Shown: one piece after another, positions 1-7,482 of the stretch
How the letters are laid out: every line of letters starts with the position of its first letter
Position numbering within the stretch: the stretch's first letter is position 1
NCBI GenBank assembly: GCA_947254025.1
Contig: CAMYBS010000022.1
Span: forward strand, 1-18,955
Direction: 5' to 3'
Source: an uncultured Clostridia bacterium
GTDB lineage: Bacteria > Bacillota > Clostridia > Tissierellales > Peptoniphilaceae
DNA: 18,955 nt
Notes under the pieces: generated by a model
Databases searched by the model: none
Seen by the model: the letters and a program-made list of their open reading frames with translations, nothing else
What the model was told of the DNA's origin: nothing
Translations under genes and position numbers: made by a program

Positions 1-162
1 GAAGAAGAAGCAACAGTTGAAGAAGAGCCATCAGTTGAAGAAGAAGCAACAGTTGAAGAAGAGCCATCAGTTGAAGAAGAAGCAACAGTTGAAGAAGAGC
101 CAGCAGTTGAAAAAGAAGCAACTGTTGAAGAAAAGGAAACAGTTGAAGAAGAAGAGCCAGTT
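1..162 (+). repeat. Coding tandem repeat, 18-nt half-units in a 36-nt higher-order unit
   Basis: The unit gaagaagaagcaacagtt alternates with gaagaagagccatcagtt. Three 36-nt pairs run from 1 to 108 with almost no differences, then three diverged 18-nt units to 162. The repeat keeps the reading frame, encoding E-E-E-x-x-V hexapeptides, and probably continues upstream of the window. Confidence 0.85.
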
Positions 163-219
163 TTAAAGCAAGCGCCAAAGAAGAACAGCCCAAGAAAATC
201 GAGAGGCTCTACAAAATAG
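1..219 (+). CDS. C-terminal part of an upstream phage protein with an acidic hexapeptide-repeat tail (partial)
   Basis: The window opens inside a reading frame that stays open from base 1 to a TAG at 217-219, giving the last 72 residues. Residues 1-54 are nine hexapeptide units alternating between EEEATV and EEEPSV, degrading to EKEATV, EEKETV and EEEEPV at the end. A short basic tail rich in Lys, Arg and Ser follows (QAPKKNSPRKSRGSTK). The fold and function are not visible in this fragment. It lies just before the head-tail connector gene, where siphophage late operons usually carry the major capsid protein or a small capsid-associated protein, so a structural protein with a disordered, highly charged C-terminal extension is likely (inference). 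The ORF is real judging by reading frame, repeat phase and gene context; its identity is uncertain. Confidence 0.6.
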   Translation, partial: EEEATVEEEPSVEEEATVEEEPSVEEEATVEEEPAVEKEATVEEKETVEEEEPVLKQAPKKNSPRKSRGSTK

Positions 220-243
220 CGAAAGAAAGGACTTAAACTTAAG

Positions 244-534
244 ATGAGTATAGAAAAGTTAAACGAAGAATTTAATAAGGAGTTATCATACGGCAGCTCA
301 GAAACATCAGACTTAACTAGTCACATCAGATCAGGCATAGCTTATCTAGAAGCACTTGTCGGAAATAAGCTCGACTTTAAAGAGAATGTCTTCGCTAGAT
401 CCATCTTAAGAGACTACGTAAGATATAGCGTAAATAACTCGACAGAATATTTTGAAGAAAACTTTGAAAGAGAGCTTGTCAGATTACAGCTCATTGAGGG
501 GGTGAAGTGGCTTGAAAGCGAACAAAAATCTTAA
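244..534 (+). CDS. Phage head-tail connector protein (gp6-like)
   Basis: A 96-residue, mostly helical acidic protein. The pattern of short helices, with an 'IRSGIAYLEALVG' segment near residues 28-40 and 'RSILRDYVRYSVNN' near 52-65, matches the small Firmicute phage head-tail connectors (HK97 gp6 / SPP1 gp15 type), which form the ring between portal and tail. It starts at ATG 244 after an AGAAAGG ribosome site at about 226-232. It overlaps the next gene and opens the connector cluster (connector, closure, gp10-like, tail completion, major tail protein), and that order is the strongest support. Family assignment is by pattern and synteny; no search was possible. Confidence 0.75.
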   Translation: MSIEKLNEEFNKELSYGSSETSDLTSHIRSGIAYLEALVGNKLDFKENVFARSILRDYVRYSVNNSTEYFEENFERELVRLQLIEGVKWLESEQKS

Positions 535-868
535 GTCGCTAGATTTCAATAGAGCACTCAGTGAAGATATTGAAGTCTACAAGAAAGAAGCCTCGGACGT
601 GCCAATTCTTGACTATAAAGAACTCAAGGATCCTTTGCATTTAAAAGCAGAAATCTATTATAAGAGATCAAGGATTTTAAGAGAGTCCAACACAGAAAGC
701 ACTAAAAAGTACTTAGCTTTTATCATAAGGCACAATGAAGCAATCACAGAAACAGACATCGTAAAATACAAGGGCGAGTACTGGGAGATCGAGTCAATTA
801 TGCCACTAAGCCAAGAAAGGCTATATGATGAGCTAGCTATATACAGATATAGAGAGGACATACTATGA
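512..868 (+). CDS. Phage head closure / head-tail adaptor protein
   Basis: A 118-residue protein resembling the SPP1 gp16 / phage head-tail joining family: an N-terminal arm, a beta-rich middle (about residues 43-75) and a C-terminal 'VKYKGEYWEIESIMPLSQERLYDELAIYRY' type ending, cited here only as the YWEIESI core typical of these adaptors, whose members end in a strand predicting 'Y.I..I.....R...L.I'. These proteins close the head after DNA packaging and dock the tail. The start is TTG at 512, inside the 3' end of the previous gene: an in-frame TGA at 503-505 excludes anything further upstream, and GAGGGGGTG at about 495-503 is a good ribosome site. It ends in an ATGA overlap with the next gene, so the two are translationally coupled. 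Confidence 0.75.
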   Translation: MKANKNLKSLDFNRALSEDIEVYKKEASDVPILDYKELKDPLHLKAEIYYKRSRILRESNTESTKKYLAFIIRHNEAITETDIVKYKGEYWEIESIMPLSQERLYDELAIYRYREDIL

Positions 869-1212
869 GAGTAGAAGAGTCTGAAAATATCAGAGTATGG
901 CTTACAGACGTCGAAAGCGGAATATGTAGCTTAGCGATTAACACTATTGATGAGTATGGAGAACTCGCTAAGAAAACAGCAGAAAGAGAACTCTTTAGGC
1001 TTAAAAGACAAGGCAAATTGCCAATAAAGCGTGGCGAGCACATGCATCAAGATGTCGTTATTAGTAAGAGCAAAAAGAAAGGCAGAGTTACTGTAGGCGG
1101 AGGCAAAATCACAGGCACATTATGGCATTTAGTTGATGAGGGCACTTACAGAATGAGCGCCACTCATTTTATAGACAAAATCTTAAACGTGCTAGATCAA
1201 AAGGAAGTGTAA
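865..1212 (+). CDS. HK97 gp10-like phage protein (head-tail / tail component)
   Basis: A 115-residue protein. Its position between head closure and tail completion, and its layout, fit the HK97 gp10 / SPP1 gp16.1 family: an N-terminal helix with a run of 'ELAKKTAERELFRLKRQG' type residues near 33-50, a Lys/Gly-rich strand segment (KSKKKGRVTVGGGK, about 69-82), then 'LWHLVDEGTYRMSATHFI' type ending near 87-104 where many family members have 'LVEFGT....PFL'. The start ATG 865 overlaps the upstream TGA (ATGA), so expression is coupled. Function in this family is tail-head joining or tail completion. Identity rests on order plus the 'H-L-V-D-E-G-T' motif. Confidence 0.7.
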   Translation: MRVEESENIRVWLTDVESGICSLAINTIDEYGELAKKTAERELFRLKRQGKLPIKRGEHMHQDVVISKSKKKGRVTVGGGKITGTLWHLVDEGTYRMSATHFIDKILNVLDQKEV

Positions 1213-1213
1213 G

Positions 1214-1561
1214 ATGATAGAAGAAATATTAAATATTTTAAAGAAAATAAATAATAATGCTAGCTATCAAGTAAGACCACCAATCAAGCCGAGTGGAGTA
1301 AGTATATCCTTTCACTTCTTTAACGAGCGCTACGTACTCAAAGGCGATGGTGATGGCCGCTATTTAGGCAAAGATTTACAAGTCGATATATTCTCAACAC
1401 GTCCAGCGCTAGAGACGAAAAACGAAATAAGAAAAGCTATAGAAAAAACAAAAAAATATATATTTAACTATGCGGACGAAAGGCCAGAGGATATAAGCGG
1501 TCAAAGGCTATACCATATAATTATTAAATTTACAGAAAAGGGGGTCAAAAATGACAGATAA
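1214..1561 (+). CDS. Tail completion / minor tail protein (SPP1 gp17-like)
   Basis: A 115-residue protein with an N-terminal helix (residues 1-14), a beta-rich centre including 'KDLQVDIFST' (about 53-62), a central helix 'ETKNEIRKAIEK' (about 67-78) and a C-terminal strand. This alpha/beta layout, with a strand carrying 'QVDIF' followed by a long helix, is characteristic of phage tail completion proteins that cap the tail tube at the head side (SPP1 gp17 / lambda gpU class). It starts one base after the previous stop, with AAGGAAGTG as ribosome site, and overlaps the major tail gene by 11 bases. Called by pattern and synteny. Confidence 0.7.
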   Translation: MIEEILNILKKINNNASYQVRPPIKPSGVSISFHFFNERYVLKGDGDGRYLGKDLQVDIFSTRPALETKNEIRKAIEKTKKYIFNYADERPEDISGQRLYHIIIKFTEKGVKNDR

Positions 1562-2156
1562 AGTATACGATACAGAAGTCAGAATTAACGTTAGAAATCT
1601 ACACATGGCTAGAGCTACAAAGCAAGAAGATGGTCAAGTGGTATTTGGCAAGCCAGAGCATATAGTTGGTATGGAGAAAATATCTAGAAAGACAAATATG
1701 GCATCTGGTAAACTACACGGCGACGGCAAAATAAGAAAAAATAACATCAAAAAGAGTGGCTATGAGCTTACTTTAAGCTTAAACAATTTGCCAAGTGACT
1801 GGAGAAACTACCTAGAAGGCACTACGCTTACAGATGGTGGAGTTGAATACGCTACTAGTAAAGACATCCCAAACTATTTTGCAATAGGTTGGGAAGTAGA
1901 GAAAACAGAAGGCTTTTCAGAGTTCATCTGGTTTCCATTCTGTCAAGCAGAGCCAATAGAGCAAGAGACTCAACAAACAGAGGACAACGTCAACTACTCT
2001 ACAGATGAGATCACTATTATGGCACTTGAAAATGACACAATCGGCAGATATTACACTTTTATAGATACTGAAATCGAAAAAAATAAAGATGTCACAGCAA
2101 AAGACTTTTTCTCTCAAGTCCAAACTGGTGACACAATCACAAAGGCAGCTCAATAG
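1551..2156 (+). CDS. Major tail (tube) protein
   Basis: A 201-residue beta-rich protein in the major tail protein position. It begins 'MTDKVYDTEVRINVRNLHMA', and the 'VRNLHMA' followed by 'GKPEHIVGMEKIS' resembles phi13-type major tail proteins of Firmicute siphophages, which build the tail tube. Later strands ('SGYELTLSLNNLP', about 67-79; 'YFAIGWEVEKTEG', about 108-120) fit the tube fold. It has its own strong ribosome site (AAGGGGGT before ATG 1551) and is followed directly by a terminator-like hairpin, as expected for a gene needed in many copies. The acidic Gln/Glu stretch at about residues 132-146 may be a surface loop. Confidence 0.8.
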   Translation: MTDKVYDTEVRINVRNLHMARATKQEDGQVVFGKPEHIVGMEKISRKTNMASGKLHGDGKIRKNNIKKSGYELTLSLNNLPSDWRNYLEGTTLTDGGVEYATSKDIPNYFAIGWEVEKTEGFSEFIWFPFCQAEPIEQETQQTEDNVNYSTDEITIMALENDTIGRYYTFIDTEIEKNKDVTAKDFFSQVQTGDTITKAAQ

Positions 2157-2170
2157 ACTGCCTTTTATTT
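2141..2170 (+). terminator. Intrinsic terminator-like hairpin after the major tail gene
   Basis: AAAGGCAG (2141-2148) pairs perfectly with CTGCCTTT (2158-2165) around a 9-nt loop that contains the TAG stop (2154-2156), and the 3' arm runs into TTTTATTT. The stem includes the last codons of the major tail gene. The downstream tail genes have no visible new promoter, so this is more likely a partial terminator that lowers downstream expression than a full stop. Confidence 0.6.
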
Positions 2171-2198
2171 ACATATTTAAAAAATTAGGAGGGACAAT

Positions 2199-2600
2199 AT
2201 GAGAATTAAAATATTAGACGAACAGCCTTTAGAGCTTGAATTTCAAGACGGCACAAAAATGACAGCGATTTTTAACAATATGGCTTTTGTAATGCTTAAT
2301 CAAGAATTTGGCGAAGGCGAAAACAAGATAATAGACATCAACAAGCTCATAGATCTTGACAATCCATTTCCAGGTATGTCAAAAATATTATACTGCGGAT
2401 TAAAACAATGCCATCCACAAGTAACACTTGAAGACGCAGAGTCAATACTTTACAGAGGCGGAATGGATTTAGTAATGAGTATAAGCGAGCTAATGTTTAG
2501 CAATTTCAACGTAACAAGCAACGAAGAGACTAAAAAAAAATTCATGGCGATGTTGACGCCAGAGCAAAAGAAAGCACTAAAAGAGGTCAATCTCTTATAG
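2199..2600 (+). CDS. Tail assembly chaperone, short form (gpG-like)
   Basis: A 133-residue protein directly before the tape measure gene, the conserved place for the tail assembly chaperone that coats the tape measure and recruits tube subunits. The N-terminal 'MRIKILDEQPLELEFQDG' strand pair and central helices ('ILYCGLKQCHP', 'DAESILYRGG') are typical of Firmicute versions. A very good ribosome site (TTAGGAGGG) precedes ATG 2199. The short form ends at TAG 2598-2600. A run of nine A at 2532-2540 lies in the KKK codons near the C-terminus and is the probable frameshift site for the long form. Confidence 0.8.
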   Translation: MRIKILDEQPLELEFQDGTKMTAIFNNMAFVMLNQEFGEGENKIIDINKLIDLDNPFPGMSKILYCGLKQCHPQVTLEDAESILYRGGMDLVMSISELMFSNFNVTSNEETKKKFMAMLTPEQKKALKEVNLL

Positions 2601-2791
2601 ATGCTGAATTTTGGGAGAACTTGTACTACTTATATGTAATCAAAATAGGACGCGGCGAAGAAGAATTTTTTAATGCAAGCACAAGAAAAACACTATACAT
2701 TGTGGAAAAATATTTTGGAGAGTATGACAAACTTGCGAAAAAGCAATTTAAAGAAGCGCAATCTATGAGAGAATTTTTAAAAGTGAGGTGA
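2199..2791 (+). CDS. Tail assembly chaperone, -1 frameshifted long form (gpGT-like)
   Basis: A second reading frame, -1 relative to the short form, is open from 2534 to TGA 2789-2791; it is closed upstream by TAA at 2531-2533, so the switch must happen after that. The heptamer A AAA AAA at 2534-2540 is in the correct phase (X XXY YYZ) and sits at the very start of the open -1 region. Slipping there joins 2199-2540 to 2540-2791 for a 197-residue product. The extension has good coding character (IDAEFWENLYYLYVIKIGRG, then EKYFGEYDKLAKKQF) and no start codon or ribosome site of its own. This matches the G/GT arrangement known from lambda and most siphophages. Confidence 0.8.
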
Positions 2792-2797
2792 TGAAAA

Positions 2798-4522
2798 GTG
2801 GCAAAGAATTATAAGCGCAAAATAATACTTGAATTTAATTATGACGAAATCAAAGACGGCGTAAGCAAAGTCGGTGCTCAAATGGGCATACTAAACAAAG
2901 AATATAAAGCAGCGCAAGCACAAGCAGACGCATACGGCAAGTCAACAGATAAGCTAGCAGTCAGACAAGATTATCTGAAAGAAAGAATAAAGATAATGAA
3001 CGCCGAGTTAGCCACTCACAAAGAAAGGCTAGAGCAAGCTAAAGCAACTGACAATGCTAAGGCCATTGAAAACTACTCAAAGAAAGTACAGATGACAGAG
3101 GCTGATTTAAAAGCGCTCAATGCCGACTTAGCTAAAGTCTCTGGCGAGCTTGAAAAGCAAAGAACAAAACTAGGCTTAACAGCAGACAAGTGGAAAGAGC
3201 TAGGAGAAAAGACTACTGACGTAGGCAAGAAGATGTCGCTAGGCTTAACAGTGCCAATAGTCGCAGCAGGAACAAAAGCTTTTCAAATGGCATCAGACTT
3301 TGAGCAAGCACAAGGCAAGCTTGAAGTAGTTTTCCAAGGCTCAGCCAACGACATGAAGCAGTGGGCGGACACAGCGATTGAGTCAATGAATATATCAAAA
3401 CTTACTGCTACAAGAACAGCAGCCGACTATGGAGCTTTATTTCAAGGCGTAGGAATATCAATTCAACAATCAGCTGAATGGTCAAAAGCGCTTACAGAAA
3501 GAGTTGCCGATTTAAGTAACTTCTACGATACTACTACAGATGAGACCATCACAGCACTTAATTCTATAGTCACAGGAACTGTACAGCCACTTAGACGTTT
3601 TGGTATAACTATGACAGAAGCAAACTTACAGCAATACGCCTTTGCAAATGGCATTAACAAGACAGTTAGAGAAATGTCAGAGTCAGAAAAAGTGCAGCTA
3701 AGATATAACTTCGTAATGGATAAAACAAAGATGGCGCTAGGAACTACAGCTAGAGAAGCAGACTCAGCAGGTGCACAAACTAAGAAATTTAAAGAAACTG
3801 TTACAGAATTAGGATTGAAATTTGGCGAAGTGCTACTACCAATGATCACGCCAGCTATCGAAGTTATAAATAAGATACTTACAGGCTTATCGAAGTTAGA
3901 CGCAGGAACAAGAAAGACCATAGTCACATTTTTAGGAATTTTAGCAGTAGCAGGCCCGATTTTAATAATAGCAGGTAAGATAGCAACAGCAATTAGCGCG
4001 ATTACAGCGCTTAAAGCAAACCTTGCAGCAAAAACAGTTACAGAGGGCGCAAAAGTCGGTTCAGCCGTTACAGGTATGGGCGGCGCATTTAGTTTTACTT
4101 ATTTAAAGATAATGGGCGCAGTACTTGTATTATCAGTCTTTATAGGCTTATTAGCGGTACTATTAGGCAAAGGCAAAGACGTACAAAACACTATGGCAAG
4201 TATAGGCAATGCCACAAGCGCTATGGCAACAAACATACAAGGCACTACAAACGGCTTAAAGAATGCGAAGGTAAAAACTTATGCAATAGGAACAAACTAT
4301 GTAGATAGCGACCAGCTTGCATATATACACAAGGGCGAAGCGATTATACCAGCACACCAAAATCCTTTTGGACAAGATGGCTTTAAAGGCTCTATAGGTG
4401 GAGACACAATAATTTTAAATGTGAATATGGACGAAGTATCAGACGTACGCAAGCTTGTAGAGACAGTAAAAAGAGCAAAACAAACAAAGAGAGCTGGGGG
4501 TGAATTGAACTATGCCTTATAA
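2798..4522 (+). CDS. Tail tape measure protein
   Basis: 574 residues. Residues about 30-130 are charged coiled coil. At about 155-270 lies the conserved 'FEQAQGKLEVVFQGS' to 'ADLSNFYDTTTDETITAL' to 'GTVQPLRRFGI' segment seen in Firmicute phage tape measures. Hydrophobic segments at about 374-399 and 436-457 are the membrane-active region. Near the C-terminus, YAIGTNYV (495-502) and HKGEAIIP (511-518) are a signature of these proteins. The start is GTG 2798, with GAGGTGA at 2785-2791 as ribosome site. The protein sets tail length and helps DNA entry; at the usual roughly 1.5 angstrom per residue the tail would be about 85 nm (inference). It is short for the family. Confidence 0.9.
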   Translation: MAKNYKRKIILEFNYDEIKDGVSKVGAQMGILNKEYKAAQAQADAYGKSTDKLAVRQDYLKERIKIMNAELATHKERLEQAKATDNAKAIENYSKKVQMTEADLKALNADLAKVSGELEKQRTKLGLTADKWKELGEKTTDVGKKMSLGLTVPIVAAGTKAFQMASDFEQAQGKLEVVFQGSANDMKQWADTAIESMNISKLTATRTAADYGALFQGVGISIQQSAEWSKALTERVADLSNFYDTTTDETITALNSIVTGTVQPLRRFGITMTEANLQQYAFANGINKTVREMSESEKVQLRYNFVMDKTKMALGTTAREADSAGAQTKKFKETVTELGLKFGEVLLPMITPAIEVINKILTGLSKLDAGTRKTIVTFLGILAVAGPILIIAGKIATAISAITALKANLAAKTVTEGAKVGSAVTGMGGAFSFTYLKIMGAVLVLSVFIGLLAVLLGKGKDVQNTMASIGNATSAMATNIQGTTNGLKNAKVKTYAIGTNYVDSDQLAYIHKGEAIIPAHQNPFGQDGFKGSIGGDTIILNVNMDEVSDVRKLVETVKRAKQTKRAGGELNYAL

Positions 4523-6437
4523 GACATTAACAGCGACAGTCACATCAAGATGTCCAGGGGTCAGAGTAGTTGGCAATAATGTGAGTATAGACGCTGATTA
4601 TTTAGTGTATAACAGATATTCAGGCTATTTATTTGATATAGACTACAATATAAACTACAACAATTTTCCAGACAGAGCTATAGTGTATTATGCAGCAATG
4701 AAACTTGAATACACAGGCGGACCTAGAGATAATTATTGTTATCAGAATATTAGGCTGTACGGCAACGTAGGAGGTGGAGATCAAACAGTAATTAATTTTA
4801 CCACACAACCTGAAGAGACTCTATATACAGAAAACAGTAAAGAAGGAAAAAATACATGCAGTATATTCTTTTCAATGGCAGAAAACGAGCAACTTTTTCG
4901 CACATTTAGAGGCGCTGTCTACAGTTTTAAGATTAAAAGCATTGAGCAAAGATACGAGGTAGAGCCTCTTGAAACGCCAACATCATTATCACCATCTAAT
5001 TCGACTATAAATCCTAAGATAGCAGTTAGATTTTCATGGGACTCAACTATAGATCCAGACGGATATCAGTTTAGTTATAAAGTCAACAACGAGAGCGAGA
5101 AAAGTTTTACAAAATACACAAAAGATAAATTTTATGTAATGCCAGCAAACACAATTACAGCCGACACAGGCACTATAAAATGGAGCGTTCAAGCTATAAA
5201 AAAACAGAAAAACGACAGCGGGTATGATCTCAGCGCACCAGTATATGCAGAAGCTACACTAGGCGCAGTAGATCAAAAAGCGCCTATATTAACTTATCCA
5301 GTCGGAGATTATGTCAAAAATGATGGCAACATAACTCTTAAATGGGATTTCATAACAAACACTACCGAAGAGCAAGCAAGCGCTGAAATTAAATATAAAG
5401 CAGGTGCAAGCTCATGGAAAACAGCAACTATAGGAAGTCAAACACAATACAAGCTATCATCTATCACATCAACATTTAATGACGCAATATACTGGCAAGT
5501 TAGAGTTAAAAATCAGTATGATCAGTGGTCAAACTGGTCAGATACAGAGCAATTTCAAGTAATAGGTATACTACCAATCCCAACTATAGTAAGTGTTTCT
5601 AATCAAAACAAGCCTTTAATCAAGTGGCAATCAATAAATCAAGAAGCTTTTACATTAAGCGTTTTGCAAGAGGGCAAGTCTGTATACGAGTCAGACATTA
5701 TAGTAGGTTCTGCAATAAAAGAGCATAGAATTAGTAAATGGCTTAGTAACGGCAAATATACGATAGCACTAAAAATATATACAAAATACGGAGTTGAGTC
5801 ACCAACAGCAACATACACACTTGAGATTAAGCCAGATATCAAAATTACAAATCCAACAATAAAAATATTCGACATAAGATACGGAGTAATGATAAGGTCA
5901 TCATCTGATAATGGCGAAGTCTACAGAGATGGAGTGTATATCGGAAACTTAAAAAGTGGAGAATACAAAGATTATACTGCGACAAATGGTAAGAACTCTA
6001 TATACTATGTACGCGCAACTGAAGATTATAGCTTTATAGACAGTGACAATGCGCAAGGAATTACGAACTTATTAGGAAAATCAACGCTTGCGACTATGGA
6101 CAATCCAGAGGACTTTGTTTTACTTGAATATAACCTAGACGCAGATCCTAAACGAAACTTATCTCTAGAAATAGAGTCAAAAGAAATAGCATTAAACAAT
6201 AGAAAATATAATTTCACAGAGTACGGAATTAAAGAAAAAGAGACACTTACAGTCAATTATTTAGTAGATGAAATTAAAAAGCTCAAAAAATTATTACAAG
6301 AGCGTAAGACGCTAATTTACAGGGATAGCTACGGATTTATAATTGAAGGCACAATTTCTGACATTAGCTCAGATTTAACAATATTCGGCTATTTAGTTAG
6401 CTTTACAATTACAAAAATCGGTGATAAATATGAGTAA
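4512..6437 (+). CDS. Large tail / distal tail protein with Fn3-like repeats
   Basis: 641 residues, overlapping the tape measure gene by 11 bases. Residues about 1-150 form a beta-rich N-terminal domain. Residues about 155-440 hold three immunoglobulin or Fn3-like repeats, each with a WxxxxDPDG-type or KW..I-type strand and a closing 'YWQVRVKNQYDQWSNWSD'-like strand pair. The C-terminal region from about 530 ('FVLLEYNLDADPKRNLSLEI', then 'RKTLIYRDSYGFIIEGTISD' and 'FGYLVSFTITKIGD') resembles the tail-tube-like domain at the end of many Clostridial phage tail proteins. Its position after the tape measure gene fits a distal tail or tail-tip component linking tube and baseplate. The exact family name is uncertain. 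Confidence 0.65.
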   Translation: MPYKTLTATVTSRCPGVRVVGNNVSIDADYLVYNRYSGYLFDIDYNINYNNFPDRAIVYYAAMKLEYTGGPRDNYCYQNIRLYGNVGGGDQTVINFTTQPEETLYTENSKEGKNTCSIFFSMAENEQLFRTFRGAVYSFKIKSIEQRYEVEPLETPTSLSPSNSTINPKIAVRFSWDSTIDPDGYQFSYKVNNESEKSFTKYTKDKFYVMPANTITADTGTIKWSVQAIKKQKNDSGYDLSAPVYAEATLGAVDQKAPILTYPVGDYVKNDGNITLKWDFITNTTEEQASAEIKYKAGASSWKTATIGSQTQYKLSSITSTFNDAIYWQVRVKNQYDQWSNWSDTEQFQVIGILPIPTIVSVSNQNKPLIKWQSINQEAFTLSVLQEGKSVYESDIIVGSAIKEHRISKWLSNGKYTIALKIYTKYGVESPTATYTLEIKPDIKITNPTIKIFDIRYGVMIRSSSDNGEVYRDGVYIGNLKSGEYKDYTATNGKNSIYYVRATEDYSFIDSDNAQGITNLLGKSTLATMDNPEDFVLLEYNLDADPKRNLSLEIESKEIALNNRKYNFTEYGIKEKETLTVNYLVDEIKKLKKLLQERKTLIYRDSYGFIIEGTISDISSDLTIFGYLVSFTITKIGDKYE

Positions 6438-7482
6438 TAATAGTAGAAAAATAGCTTTTAGATACGATTTATTATCACAAAATGACATGAAAATCGGAGA
6501 AATTGACGTAATTTCTGGCAGTGTAGCACTCAATTCTCTGGCAGAATTAAAGAGAACAGGGCGCTTTACCATTAAAGAAAACATAGCAAAACATATAGAC
6601 TTTTTAAACAATAGAGTCAAGCCTATAGTGATCATAGACGGAGTAGAGACAGAAATGGGCGTCTACTTAATGCCATCGCCAACAAGAAGATTAAGCAATG
6701 GCAGAATATACAGAGATATAGAAGCGTACGACGTATTACAAATATTAAAAGAAGACAAAGTCACAGACAGAATAATGTTTAAAAAAGGTACTAAGTATGA
6801 AACTATAATCAAGCAAATCATAAACTCAGCAGGAATATACAGATGTACTATTGAGCCAACAGAGCTCACACTTAAAAGAGACAGAGAATTTGAAATAGGC
6901 ACATCAAAACTAACTATATGCAATCAACTATTGCAGGAAATAAACTACACGGCTCTATACAGCGACAAGACAGGCTTGATTAGAGCAAAAAGATACATTA
7001 TGCCTAATATGAGAAACATTGAGGTTAAGTACATTGAAAATGACTTCGATATGAAGATAAGAGATAGTTCAACAGATGAGCTAGATTTATTTAATGTACC
7101 GAATGTATGGATCGTCGTAGCCTCAAATGGAGAAAACGAAAGTCTAAAAGCAATCTATGAAAATAACAATGCTGCCGACAAGACATCGATTTCATCTCGA
7201 GGACGCAAAATAGTAGACTATAGAGAAATATCAGATATAGCAGATCAGGCTGCGCTTAATCAATATACTAAAAGATTAGCAACGAACGCTCTTAGTATAT
7301 ACAGGAAGATTGAATTTGAAACTATGATCAATCCAATTCATGGCTATGCTAACTGTATATATGTAGAAGATAAAGCACTTGATATATCAGATAAATACAT
7401 CGAGACTTCGTGGGAAATACCACTAGAGGTCGGCGGAATAATGAAGCACCACGCGAGGAGAGTGATTATGAATGTCGGATAA
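6430..7482 (+). CDS. Baseplate hub / tail-associated protein (gp27-like)
   Basis: 350 residues from ATG 6430 (GGTGA at 6420-6424 is a ribosome site about 5 bases upstream). A GTG at 6421 could add three residues but has no ribosome site. The sequence is a mixed alpha/beta tail-hub type: 'GRFTIKENIAKHIDFLNNRV' near the N-terminus (the early frame strand and helix), 'YEAYDVLQIL' class motif as IEAYDVLQIL (about 97-106), 'KGTKYETIIKQIINSAGI', and a C-terminal 'WEIPLEVGGIMKHHARRVI'. Such proteins form the hub in the central axis of the tail tip in siphophages with short tail fibre modules. No peptidase motif is apparent. Confidence 0.65.
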   Translation: MSNNSRKIAFRYDLLSQNDMKIGEIDVISGSVALNSLAELKRTGRFTIKENIAKHIDFLNNRVKPIVIIDGVETEMGVYLMPSPTRRLSNGRIYRDIEAYDVLQILKEDKVTDRIMFKKGTKYETIIKQIINSAGIYRCTIEPTELTLKRDREFEIGTSKLTICNQLLQEINYTALYSDKTGLIRAKRYIMPNMRNIEVKYIENDFDMKIRDSSTDELDLFNVPNVWIVVASNGENESLKAIYENNNAADKTSISSRGRKIVDYREISDIADQAALNQYTKRLATNALSIYRKIEFETMINPIHGYANCIYVEDKALDISDKYIETSWEIPLEVGGIMKHHARRVIMNVG

